Positions 6,799 through 14,507 of a stretch of 22,123 nt of DNA are shown here, piece by piece (positions within the stretch are counted from its first letter, which is position 1; each line of letters begins with the position of its first letter). The notes beneath the pieces were generated by a model. That model made no database searches. It was not told the origin of the DNA and was given only the letters and a program-made list of their open reading frames with translations. The stretch is from CAYLNK01 sp964384675 (GTDB lineage Bacteria; Acidobacteriota; Thermoanaerobaculia; UBA5066), in assembly GCA_964384675.1 (NCBI GenBank), contig CAYLNK010000077.1, positions 1-22,123 of the forward strand, in the 5' to 3' direction. The translations under genes were made by a program, and so were the position numbers.

Positions 6799-9050
6799 TT
6801 CGCCTCCTTGCCGGCCGCGGACGCCTCCACCGCGATGGCCGCCACGTTCCCGGCCGCGTCCAGGACCCGGATCGAGACGACCGCCGGACCGTCCGGCCCC
6901 GGGATACGGAACGTGTACCGCTCGTCGGAGCCGTCGGCGACGCCGTCGTCCGGCGTCAGCAGACGCCAGCGGTCGGCGTTGACGGAGCCCTCGGCGCGGG
7001 CCAGCGGCGAGAGCGCGTCGACGGCCGAGACCCGCAGCACGAGCTCGCCCTTCTCCGCCGACCGCGATTCGATCTTCAGCGCCGGCGGCGTGTTGTCGAT
7101 CACGACCACCCCGGTCTCCTCGGAGGCCGCGAGCCACTGACCTTCTGGATTCGAGGCCCGATCGGAGGCCGTGACGCGGAAGCGGTAACGGCCGTCCGGA
7201 AGGGACGTCGTATCGATCGACAGGTACGAATCCTCCTGGTCCCGCCGGATCGGGAACCACGGCGCGTTCCCCTCCCGGCGGGCCTCGACGTCATACCGGA
7301 GCGTGTCGCCGTTCGGGTCGGTCCCCTTCCACTGGAAGGTCCGGTACCCCTTCCGGTACAGCTTCTTCCCGGGCATGTCGGGACCGCCGTCGCGCGGCTG
7401 CTCGAGCCCGGCGTAGATGCCGCTCTCGTCCGGATTCGCGATCGAGAGCACGGCCGTGCTCGACCCGCCGCTGCTCTTCGGGAAGACCGCACCCGGCTCG
7501 AGTACCGTGACCCCCTCGAGGATCGGCCGCGCGTTCCGGTCCGCGTACGACAGCTCCACTCTCTCGATCGACGGCGACTCCCCCTTGGGGCTCGACGTCA
7601 GGTCGACCTTCCACTGGAGGAAACGGGAAGCGGGAATCGCGGTCTTCGGTGCGCCGTCGGGTCCGACCGGCGTCCAGGCGGACCAGGTGGCGTCCGGCTT
7701 CTCGGAGTTGCCGCCGCGCAACGAGAACACGAGCGACGCCCCGGTGGGCACGCTCGCGTCGTGTCGGAGGCGGCCCGCCACGGCCAGGCGACCGGCGTCC
7801 TTCACGGCCGCGAGGTACGAGCCCGTGATCGCCCCCATCGCGGCCGCCGGGCGGAAGACCCCTGCCGACGACATGGTGACGGCGGTCAAGCCGCCGGGTA
7901 CGGCCAGCGCCGCGACGACCTGCTTCTGCTCGGTCTGGGCCTCCAGACGGAGCCGGCGATCCTTCCAGCTGTAGACACGGCCGCGTCCGCCGGTCCCCAT
8001 CACCAGCGTCTCCCCGTCGAGCCGCAGCGAGTAGATCGTGTCGTCGGGAAGGGTCCAGGCGGGCTCCGCGAAGCCGTCCGGCTGCAGGATGACGATCTCG
8101 GCGCTCCCTTCGCGCGGCGGCTCCTTCGTCGTGGACGGGGCCAGGCGTACCGGCCCCACCGACACCGAGACCGAGCCCCTCGGGACCTCTTCCCGAGGGG
8201 GGGCGGGCGCCGCCGCCGCCGGCGACGCCGGACGCGCGGCCGCTCCGGCCGGGGCCGCGCCGAGGGAGGGAAGCTCGACCGAGGTGGCCGCCGCGTACAG
8301 GGTGCCGTCCGCCCGGACGGCGAGGCCGACCACCTCCGGCCGGCCGAAGTCGTGAAGGGTGCGGACCGCGCCGGACGGCGAGACGGCCACGACGAGGCCA
8401 CGCTCCGAGGTGCCGGCGTAGACCGTGCCGTCCTTTCCGACGACGAGGCTGCGCACGGTGGTGTCCTCGATCTCCGCGTGCATCTCCAGCTTGCCGGCCG
8501 TGGTCCGTCGATAGAGCCGCCCCTTGCTCCCGGTGCCCACGTAGAGGGTGCCGTCCGGCCCGAACGCGAGGGCCCAGATCGCGGACTCTTGCGGGTCGCC
8601 CCATTCCTTTTCCGTCTCCGGTCCCTTCGCCTTGGGGTCGACCCGGTACAGCTTGCCGTTCGGCGAGGAGCCGACGACGACCGCGCCGTCGGGGGCGACG
8701 GCGATGGCCGTCAGGTTCGGCTCCGGCGCCGTGAAGAGGAGCGACACGGTGCCGTCCGGGGCCGAGACGAAGAGCCGCCCCGTCCCGCCGCCCGTCGCCA
8801 CGTAGACACGGCCGGCGCCGTCGACGGCCGCCCCGAAGACCACGGCGTCGGCCGCGTCCTCGGGCCAGGCCCGCGGCGCCAGGGGCGCGCCGAGCGAGAG
8901 ACGGCCGTCGGACCCCACGGCGGTTCCTCGGGCCTCACCGGCCAGGAAGTCCCGCGCGGTGGCGGTCGAGGCGATGTGGCTCGCACCCTGGAGGACGGGC
9001 GAGACGGCGAGCGTCAAGGCAAGCGCGGCTTTCTTCAACACGATCCTCAT
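6795..9050 (-). CDS. Secreted beta-propeller protein with C-terminal Ig/FnIII-like domains
   Basis: Unnamed 751-residue exported protein. Residues 1-23 look like a signal peptide. The first half carries propeller-type repeats, each with a DG turn followed by a hydrophobic strand: VDGAGRVYVATGG, VAPDGAVVVGSSPNGKLYRV, FGPDGTLYVGTGSKGRLYR, VGKDGTVYAGTSERGLVVAV and VRADGTLYAAATS. An Ala/Pro-rich insert near residues 265-290 separates these from further blades (LDGETLVMGTGGRGRVYSW). The second half has Ig/fibronectin-like features: FQWKGTDPNGDTLRYDVEA, SLPDGRYRFRVTASDRASNP, VVVIDNTPP and SIRVLDAAGNVAA. These modules normally bind ligands or carbohydrate or scaffold other proteins; no catalytic motif is visible. 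It lies 26 bp after the S55-like gene and overlaps the lipoprotein gene, so it is probably in the same operon. Function is unknown; a cell-surface scaffold or sensor is a guess. Confidence 0.82.
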   Translation of the reverse strand: MRIVLKKAALALTLAVSPVLQGASHIASTATARDFLAGEARGTAVGSDGRLSLGAPLAPRAWPEDAADAVVFGAAVDGAGRVYVATGGGTGRLFVSAPDGTVSLLFTAPEPNLTAIAVAPDGAVVVGSSPNGKLYRVDPKAKGPETEKEWGDPQESAIWALAFGPDGTLYVGTGSKGRLYRRTTAGKLEMHAEIEDTTVRSLVVGKDGTVYAGTSERGLVVAVSPSGAVRTLHDFGRPEVVGLAVRADGTLYAAATSVELPSLGAAPAGAAARPASPAAAAPAPPREEVPRGSVSVSVGPVRLAPSTTKEPPREGSAEIVILQPDGFAEPAWTLPDDTIYSLRLDGETLVMGTGGRGRVYSWKDRRLRLEAQTEQKQVVAALAVPGGLTAVTMSSAGVFRPAAAMGAITGSYLAAVKDAGRLAVAGRLRHDASVPTGASLVFSLRGGNSEKPDATWSAWTPVGPDGAPKTAIPASRFLQWKVDLTSSPKGESPSIERVELSYADRNARPILEGVTVLEPGAVFPKSSGGSSTAVLSIANPDESGIYAGLEQPRDGGPDMPGKKLYRKGYRTFQWKGTDPNGDTLRYDVEARREGNAPWFPIRRDQEDSYLSIDTTSLPDGRYRFRVTASDRASNPEGQWLAASEETGVVVIDNTPPALKIESRSAEKGELVLRVSAVDALSPLARAEGSVNADRWRLLTPDDGVADGSDERYTFRIPGPDGPAVVSIRVLDAAGNVAAIAVEASAAGKEAK
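6803..6809 (-). promoter_or_regulatory. Ribosome-binding site for the peptide-binding lipoprotein
   Basis: AAGGAGG on the minus strand, 4 nt before the GTG at 6798. It fixes the start at the lipoprotein signal peptide and rejects the upstream in-frame extension. It lies inside the 3' end of the propeller gene. Confidence 0.8.
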
Positions 9051-9076
9051 TCAGCGTCCCGACTCGCGTGGACGGG

Positions 9077-10993
9077 CTACGTCCGCGGGCGCTCCACCTC
9101 GAAGTCGAGGCGGAGGGAGCCGGCGACCGGTCGATCGAACGTGAGCATCTCCTCGGCGAGGAGACGGCTCGGGACGTCGGGGCGCGCCGCCTCACCCGGC
9201 TCGGCGGAGCCGGTGAGAAGCGCGGCGGCGCTGGGCGGGAGCGCGGTGAGGGCGCGGGTTCCGGTCGCCGCCCCCCGCGACGCGACCACGACCGCGGCCA
9301 GGAGACGGTTCGTCGGGACGAGCCGCCCGAGGGCGCGCACCAGGCCCGCCAACGTGCGGGGCTCCACCGGCTCGAGCGCGAAGCGGAGCATCGACGCGTT
9401 GCTGCCGTCGGCGAGGACGAGGGTCGCCTTCCCTTCCGGCGTCTCCTTCGGCACGGGCACCGTCACCACGCGAACCGTCTCCAGCCCGCGCCGGTCGACG
9501 AATCGGAGCGTGGCCGACACGCTGCCCCCGCGCGCGACACGGCGGGACACGAGCGTGGCCCCGGCCAGGCGCAGGCGTCGCTCCCCCGGGGCGCTCCGGA
9601 ACGACAGGTCGACGCTGCTGATGCGCGGGTCCTCGAGGTCGTTGTCGCCGATCAGCGCCGCGAGGGTGGCCGTGGAGAGCGTGGCGACCTCCTTGGCGCG
9701 CGCGCCGGTCGAGTCGTCCTCGTACGCGACCGGGCCCGCGGCGGTCTCCAGCTGGACTCGAAAGCGGAGCGTCCGTTCACGGGGGGTCGGGTCGACCAGG
9801 GTGAGGGCCGCATCGGTCGTGATCGACAGGAGGATCGGGAGGAGGCGAGGGCTCGGGGCCACGCTCCACGACATCGCCCTCACCTGTCCCGGTTCCGCTT
9901 CGAAGCGGAACCGGACCGGAACCATCGGGGCCGTGCGGTCCATCTTGCCTGCAATGCCCGAATCCCGATCACGCGTGAGCCGGTAGACGGCCTCGAGAGG
10001 GTACGCGAGCTTGAAGGACTGGAACGCGTTGGGAAGCACGGTCACCACCCGGGCCGGCGCGACCGGCAGCTCGAGGTCGCCGAAGGAGAGGAACGGGTGG
10101 CCGAAGGCGACGAAGCGCCCGTCCGGCGTGACGTTCGTGACGGTGCCGGTCGCCCCGAGGCGCAGGTCGCCGTCCACGAGGAGCGCGGTCATCGCCGAGC
10201 CGAAGGTGAGGGGCGAAGGGGGCGTCGCCTCACGTGGACCGCGCTCCCGCGGCACGGCCGGCGCCGAGGCCAGCCCGGCCAGGTCCGAGAGGCCGAGCCC
10301 GGCCAGCTCCTTTCCGAAGCGCTGGAAGGTCTCGGGCGGGATCCCGACGGCGGCGGGCAGGAGAAGCGGGCGGCTGCTCCCGGCGCTCCCGGCCGCGAGG
10401 GGCAGAGGATGGAGGTCCAGGAACGCCCGGAGCGCCTGGATCCGCTCTCCCTCGTAAGAGCTCAGCGCGGCCAGCGCCGCCCGGAAACGGGCCCCGTCCA
10501 GACCGGTCGCCGGCCGGTAGGGGGCGGACACCAGGGGCTCGGCCGAGTCGATCGGCAGCATCTGCTCGATCGGCGTCAGGTTCCCGATCGGCTGCTTGGA
10601 GAAGCCCCAGCCCGAGGCGACCGCTCCCGCGAGCTTGCCGTCGAGGAAGACCGGGCTCCCGCTCATTCCGGCCACGATCCCGCTCTCCTCGAGCCCGAGC
10701 CCCGAGAGCTTCACCACGATCGTCGGACGCCCAGGCGACCCGTTCGGCATCACGCCGAGGACTTCCACCTCGAACCGTTCGATCGTCTCGCCGGATACCA
10801 CGGTCAGGCCGTACCCCTTCATCCCGGGCCTCACCTCGGCGAGCCGCAGGATCTCCGGAACGGAAGGCTGGGGAGCCTGCTTCGACGCGGGGGGCAGCGG
10901 GGCGCCGCCGGAGGCCCATCCCGGGCCGACCGCGAGACCCAGCAGGAGCGCGCCCAGCGTGATCCAAGGCTTTGACCGGTCTGAAGATTCCAT
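9077..10993 (-). CDS. Secreted SpoIVB/S55-like serine peptidase family protein
   Basis: Exported protein of about 638 residues with an N-terminal hydrophobic segment (about residues 10-28, ending GPGWASG). The block GIVAGMSGSPVFLDGKLAGA (about residues 105-124) matches the active-serine region of SpoIVB peptidase S55, with the serine at residue 113, and the preceding GMKGYGLTVVSGETIERFEV resembles the segment that leads into it. A second S55-like block, FVAFGHPFLSFGD with H299, comes after the serine block, whereas in Bacillus SpoIVB the histidine block (ALGH) comes first. The aspartate expected about 15 residues before the serine is not evident. Activity is therefore uncertain. The rest of the protein is unrecognised beta-rich sequence. 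The start is ATG 10993 with AAGG 5 nt upstream; an in-frame start at 11014 would overlap the likely tolQ promoter. It is first in the leftward operon and divergent from tolQ. Confidence 0.8.
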   Translation of the reverse strand: MESSDRSKPWITLGALLLGLAVGPGWASGGAPLPPASKQAPQPSVPEILRLAEVRPGMKGYGLTVVSGETIERFEVEVLGVMPNGSPGRPTIVVKLSGLGLEESGIVAGMSGSPVFLDGKLAGAVASGWGFSKQPIGNLTPIEQMLPIDSAEPLVSAPYRPATGLDGARFRAALAALSSYEGERIQALRAFLDLHPLPLAAGSAGSSRPLLLPAAVGIPPETFQRFGKELAGLGLSDLAGLASAPAVPRERGPREATPPSPLTFGSAMTALLVDGDLRLGATGTVTNVTPDGRFVAFGHPFLSFGDLELPVAPARVVTVLPNAFQSFKLAYPLEAVYRLTRDRDSGIAGKMDRTAPMVPVRFRFEAEPGQVRAMSWSVAPSPRLLPILLSITTDAALTLVDPTPRERTLRFRVQLETAAGPVAYEDDSTGARAKEVATLSTATLAALIGDNDLEDPRISSVDLSFRSAPGERRLRLAGATLVSRRVARGGSVSATLRFVDRRGLETVRVVTVPVPKETPEGKATLVLADGSNASMLRFALEPVEPRTLAGLVRALGRLVPTNRLLAAVVVASRGAATGTRALTALPPSAAALLTGSAEPGEAARPDVPSRLLAEEMLTFDRPVAGSLRLDFEVERPRT

Positions 10994-11001
10994 GCTACCT
11001 T
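10972..11001 (+). promoter_or_regulatory. Candidate sigma-70 promoter for tolQ
   Basis: TTGACC (10972-10977) and TACCTT (10996-11001) are separated by 18 bp, a close -35 match and a weak -10 match. It would give a leader of roughly 30 nt before the tolQ ATG at 11038. It overlaps the first codons of the divergent S55-like gene. No competing better candidate was seen in the 44-bp gap. Confidence 0.4.
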
Positions 11002-11037
11002 GCCCGAGCTTCACGAGCGAGAAAGCCCCCCGAACCC

Positions 11038-11733
11038 ATGAATGAAACCGACAGCGTCAACATCGTCAAGCTCTTTCTGCAAGCCGGCCCGACCGCCAAG
11101 GCGGTGCTCGGCACGCTGGCTCTCTTCTCGCTCGCTTCGTGGACGATCATCATCGCAAAGCTCTGGAGTTTCTCACGCGCCGAGTCCGATTCCCGGGGCT
11201 TCCTCTCTCACTTCCGGAAGAGCCGCAAGTTCGCCGACGTGCTCGGGATCTGCGACCGCTTCCCGGCCAGCCCGCTCGTGGGGATCTTCAAGGCCGGCTA
11301 CGCGGAGCTCGACCAGCAGGTGAAGGCCGGGCGCGAGGTCGCGCCGTCCGACACCGGCCGCCTCTTCGTGAAGAGCCTCGCCGGCATCGAGCGCGCCCTC
11401 GAGAGAGCCGCGGGCGTCGAAACGACGCGGCTGACCCGCCGCCTTCCGTTCCTGGCCACGACGGCCTCGGCCACCCCGTTCATCGGCCTCTTCGGCACCG
11501 TCTGGGGAATCATGGGCGCCTTCCGCCAGATCGCCACGAGCGGCTCGACGTCGATCGTGGCGGTGGCTCCGGGCATCTCGGAAGCCCTGATCAACACGGC
11601 CGCCGGCCTCGTCGCCGCCGTGCCCGCCCTGATCGCCTACAACAACTTCAACGGCCGGATGAAGATCGTGCGCGCCGAGATGCGGGACTTCGCGCTCGAG
11701 TTCATGAACCTGGCCGAGCGGCATTTCACGTAG
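11038..11733 (+). CDS. tolQ: TolQ, proton channel subunit of the Tol-Pal motor
   Basis: Inner-membrane MotA/TolQ/ExbB-family protein that, with TolR, converts the proton gradient into movement of TolA during outer-membrane constriction. The 231-residue protein has the family's three membrane helices: about residues 19-41 (VLGTLALFSLASWTIIIAK), 142-162 (TPFIGLFGTVWGIMGAF, the signature segment of the family) and 183-205 (INTAAGLVAAVPALIAYN). The loop between TM1 and TM2 is cytoplasmic and about 100 residues long, as expected. The start MNETDSVN at 11038 gives the normal TolQ N-terminus; an upstream ATG at 10972 would read through the promoter region and is rejected. The ribosome-binding site is weak. 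ExbB is the alternative, but the neighbouring tolB and pal genes settle the assignment. Confidence 0.95.
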   Translation: MNETDSVNIVKLFLQAGPTAKAVLGTLALFSLASWTIIIAKLWSFSRAESDSRGFLSHFRKSRKFADVLGICDRFPASPLVGIFKAGYAELDQQVKAGREVAPSDTGRLFVKSLAGIERALERAAGVETTRLTRRLPFLATTASATPFIGLFGTVWGIMGAFRQIATSGSTSIVAVAPGISEALINTAAGLVAAVPALIAYNNFNGRMKIVRAEMRDFALEFMNLAERHFT

Positions 11734-11740
11734 TGGATCC

Positions 11741-11763
11741 GGGGGACCGCCGCCGGGTTCCCC
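11741..11763 (+). other. Hairpin between tolQ and tolR
   Basis: An 8-bp stem (11741-11748 with 11756-11763, one G-U pair) and a 7-nt loop lie in the 63-bp tolQ-tolR gap. No T-tract follows, so it is not a typical terminator. It could stabilise or limit the mRNA and help set TolQ excess over TolR, but in such GC-rich DNA a chance stem is possible. Confidence 0.35.
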
Positions 11764-11796
11764 TCGTCGCGGACGCCTGCGCAAGAGGTTGCTGAG

Positions 11797-12231
11797 ATGG
11801 CCTTCAAGCTGGACGACGACGTCGACGCGTTTTCCGACATCAACGTCACACCCCTCGTCGACGTCATGCTCGTCCTCCTCGTGATCTTCATGGTCACGGC
11901 ACCGCTCCTGCATCAAGGTGTGGAGGTGAAGCTGCCCCGCTCCGTCTCCCAGAACCTGTCGCAGTCCCCCGAGGACCCGCTGATCCTGTCGATCACCAAG
12001 AGCGAGGTCTACTACCTGAACGAGACGCCGATCGCCAAGGCCCTCCTGAAGGACAAGCTCAAGGGGATCCTCCGCACCCGGAAGGACAAGGCCGTCTATC
12101 TGAAGGCGGACCGGAACCTTCCGTACGGTGTCGTGGTCGAAACGATGGACACCCTGAACCGGCTGGGTGTGGAGAGCCTCGGGATGGTCACGGAGCTCCG
12201 GAGCGAGACCGGGAAGGGAGCCGCGAAGTAG
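11797..12231 (+). CDS. tolR: TolR, Tol-Pal motor subunit (ExbD family)
   Basis: Partner of TolQ in the inner membrane; 144 residues, the normal size. The short cytoplasmic N-terminus ends in FSDINVTPLVDVMLVLLVIFMV, in which Asp22 lies in the single membrane helix and matches the essential proton-carrying aspartate of TolR/ExbD. The periplasmic part (GVEVKLPRS through VYLKADRNLPYGVVVETMD) has the ExbD/TolR fold signature. The ATG at 11797 is preceded by AAGAGG at 8-nt spacing. The gene ends one base before the tolA GTG, so the two are almost certainly cotranslated. Confidence 0.95.
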   Translation: MAFKLDDDVDAFSDINVTPLVDVMLVLLVIFMVTAPLLHQGVEVKLPRSVSQNLSQSPEDPLILSITKSEVYYLNETPIAKALLKDKLKGILRTRKDKAVYLKADRNLPYGVVVETMDTLNRLGVESLGMVTELRSETGKGAAK

Positions 12232-12232
12232 C

Positions 12233-12982
12233 GTGGAGATCACCGTCTCCGACATCCTGGCCACGCGGGTCCGCGCCGGCGACCCGCCCCGGGGGCTGTC
12301 GGTCGCGCTCTCGCTCCTGTTCCACGGATCGTTCCTGGTCCTCCTGCTCCTGATCAGCAAGCCGAAGAAGCTGGCGTTCGTCCCCACCATCATGCCGGTC
12401 CGGGTCGTCTCGGGCGGGTCGCTCGCCCGGCAGGCGCCTGCCCCTGTCGCGGTCGCCGCCAAGCCGAAGCCGGCGATCGAGAAGCCGAACCAGGATGCAC
12501 CCGCCTCGCCGACGCAGATGAAGCTGCCGGTGAAGACGAAGGAGAAGGAGAAGCCGGTGCCGGTCGCCGCCAGGGCCGAGACCAAGGCCCCCGTGGCCAC
12601 CGCTCCGAAGGACGCCGGGCCGCAGATCGACGCGCCCACCGTCCCGGGGAACGGCGGCGGCGACCAGGGGGGCACGGCGAGCTTCGGCGCGTCGGTCTCC
12701 GCCTTCGACGTCGACTTCCCGTACTCGTACTACGCCGAGCAGCTCGTCTCCCTCATCGGCGCGAACTGGCTCAAGCCGAATACCCCGGACGGGACGGCCT
12801 GCGTCGTCTCGTTCAAGATCCTCCGCTCCGGCCAGGTGACCGACGTCAAGGTCGACGCCACCTCGGGCTTTCCGTTCTTCGATCGGGCGGCGTCCCGCGC
12901 CGTCTACCAGGCGAACCCGCTTCCGCCCCTGCCGCCCGAGTTCAAGGGCGACAGCCTGGGCGTCCACATCAAGTTCCTGTAG
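12233..12982 (+). CDS. tolA: TolA/TonB-like energy transducer
   Basis: Periplasm-spanning protein that carries motor force from TolQR to TolB-Pal; 249 residues. The N-terminus has one membrane helix (about residues 22-41) containing Ser27-x3-His31, the SxxxH motif by which TolA and TonB contact the proton channel. A Lys/Pro/Ala-rich linker follows (about 43-165, for example KPKPAIEKPNQD), shorter than in E. coli TolA. The C-terminal domain (about 170-249) is of TonB_C type: ACVVSFKILRSGQVTDVKV, ATSGFPFFDRAASRAVYQ and a proline-rich LPPLPPEFKGD. The GTG start at 12233 follows the tolR stop by one base; the frame is open upstream only because it overlaps tolR. The gene position between tolR and tolB supports TolA; by sequence alone it is closer to generic TonB-family proteins. 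Confidence 0.88.
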   Translation: MEITVSDILATRVRAGDPPRGLSVALSLLFHGSFLVLLLLISKPKKLAFVPTIMPVRVVSGGSLARQAPAPVAVAAKPKPAIEKPNQDAPASPTQMKLPVKTKEKEKPVPVAARAETKAPVATAPKDAGPQIDAPTVPGNGGGDQGGTASFGASVSAFDVDFPYSYYAEQLVSLIGANWLKPNTPDGTACVVSFKILRSGQVTDVKVDATSGFPFFDRAASRAVYQANPLPPLPPEFKGDSLGVHIKFL

Positions 12983-12995
12983 GAGGTTCCCGCCG

Positions 12996-14393
12996 ATGAC
13001 CTCGAACCGCAACGCCTGGCGCCTCGCCGGAGCGCTCCTCCTCGCGGCGCCTTTCGCGTTCCCGCGGCTCCTCGGCCAGTCGGCGCCCGCGCCGGCACCC
13101 ACCCCGGTCGACACGTTCCGCCCTCCGCTGGCGCCTGGTGCGCAACCGCAGATCGGCATCGAGATCAGGGGCCAGGCGGGCGGGCGCGTCCCGCTCGCCA
13201 TCCCGCCCGCCATCGCGCCGATCACGCCCGACCTCCAGGCCAAGACCGTCGACCCGTTCGACCAGACGATCGGCCAGGACCTCGGGGGCTGGGCCGGCTT
13301 CGTCGTCACCGACCCGGCGCTCTACCCGAAGGGGAGCCGCCCGCCCCAGGGTCGCGAGCAGGGGGACGCCTGGATGGCGTCCGGCGCCCGCTACCTCCTC
13401 GACACCCAGGTCCAGCCGCAGGGCGAACAGGTCGTCGTCATCGCGGAGCTGTGGGACCTGAAGGAGCTGAAGTCGATCCTCGCCAAGCGCTACACGGGCG
13501 ACGCCCGCTCGTCCCGCAAGATCGCCCACGTCCTGGCGAACGACATCGTCCGCCACTTCTTCGGCAAGCCCGGCCCGTTCCTCACCAAGATCACCTTCTC
13601 GTCCGACCGGGACGCGATCGGGAAGAACAAGGAGATCTACCTGATGGACTGGGACGGCGAGAACCAGCGCCGGATCACCTATCACTCGAACCTGTCGCTC
13701 GCCCCCGACTGGTCCGGGGACGGCTCGAAGATCGTCTACCAGTCGTACCTGAAGGACACGCCGGGGCTCTTCGTGATCTCGAAGGAGGGCGGCGAGAAGA
13801 AGCAGATCCCGCTCCCGACCTCGTTGAACGCGTCCCCTTCGTTCTCTCCCGACGGCAAGACGATCGCGTATTGCGGCAGCGTCAAGGGCAACCCCGAGAT
13901 CTTCACGGTGAACGTCGATGGCACGAACCTGAAGCGCCTGACCGACTCCGCCGCGATCGACTCGACGCCGCGGTGGTCCCCGAACGGCCGCGAGATCGCG
14001 TTCACCTCGAACCGCCAGGGCAGCCCGCAGATCTACCTGATGGACCTCGAGGGGGCCAACGTACGGCGCGTCACGTACGACGGCACCTGGAACGACGAGG
14101 CGTCGTTCTCCCCCGACGGCTCGAAGCTGGCCTTCGCCTGCTGGGTCGACGCGTCTTACCAGATCTGCGTGAAGGACATGGACAAGCCCGACGGACGGAC
14201 GGTCCAGGTCTCGCAGGGCTCCGGCTCCTCGGAGAGCCCCACCTGGTCTCCGGACGGCTCGAAGCTCGCCTGGGAGACCACCACCCGCGGGTCGAGCCAG
14301 ATCGTCGTCGCGAACTCGGACGGCTCGAGCCCGAAGGTCGTCACGACGCAGGGGAGCAGCTACTCCCCGTCCTGGTCCCGGAACCTCGAATAG
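12996..14393 (+). CDS. tolB: TolB, periplasmic beta-propeller protein of Tol-Pal
   Basis: Periplasmic protein that binds Pal and is released by TolA action; 465 residues. A signal peptide (about residues 1-28, WRLAGALLLAAPFAF) is followed by a Pro/Ala-rich stretch and the TolB N-domain (about 50-190: GQDLGGWAGFVVTDPALYP, SGARYLLDTQVQPQGEQ). The C-terminal six-bladed propeller has the repeated PD40 motif: PDWSGDGSKIVYQS, PSFSPDGKTIAYCG, PRWSPNGREIAFTS, ASFSPDGSKLAFAC, PTWSPDGSKLAWET and a last incomplete PSWSRN that closes the ring. AGGAGG (12981-12986) overlaps the tolA stop and lies 9 nt before the ATG, showing tight coupling to tolA. Confidence 0.96.
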   Translation: MTSNRNAWRLAGALLLAAPFAFPRLLGQSAPAPAPTPVDTFRPPLAPGAQPQIGIEIRGQAGGRVPLAIPPAIAPITPDLQAKTVDPFDQTIGQDLGGWAGFVVTDPALYPKGSRPPQGREQGDAWMASGARYLLDTQVQPQGEQVVVIAELWDLKELKSILAKRYTGDARSSRKIAHVLANDIVRHFFGKPGPFLTKITFSSDRDAIGKNKEIYLMDWDGENQRRITYHSNLSLAPDWSGDGSKIVYQSYLKDTPGLFVISKEGGEKKQIPLPTSLNASPSFSPDGKTIAYCGSVKGNPEIFTVNVDGTNLKRLTDSAAIDSTPRWSPNGREIAFTSNRQGSPQIYLMDLEGANVRRVTYDGTWNDEASFSPDGSKLAFACWVDASYQICVKDMDKPDGRTVQVSQGSGSSESPTWSPDGSKLAWETTTRGSSQIVVANSDGSSPKVVTTQGSSYSPSWSRNLE

Positions 14394-14430
14394 CCGCGGC
14401 CTGGCGCGGCGTGGGCCGGCGCCTTTCCGG

Positions 14431-14453
14431 GTCCGGCTCCGGACTGGTAACAT
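14431..14453 (+). promoter_or_regulatory. Candidate promoter and small inverted repeat upstream of pal
   Basis: In the 114-bp tolB-pal gap, TGGTAACAT (14445-14453) forms an extended -10 element with no good -35. A perfect 6-bp inverted repeat (14431-14436 / 14439-14444) abuts it on the upstream side and could be an operator or simply a hairpin. A transcript from here would have a leader near 50 nt. Separate pal expression would make sense because Pal is needed in excess of the motor proteins. Confidence 0.3.
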
Positions 14454-14507
14454 GCGATGGTCCGTGCGGCGCCCTGCCCGCGGCTCGCTCAACGGAGGTT
14501 TGATTCG

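Noticed and set aside
8190..8290. GCC-rich tract in the propeller gene as a repeat array or CRISPR
   Set aside because: It is the coding of an Ala/Pro-rich linker, with no regular repeat-spacer structure.
10994..11014. Upstream start (11014) for the S55-like protein
   Set aside because: The added residues precede the signal segment without support, while ATG 10993 has AAGG at a usable distance.
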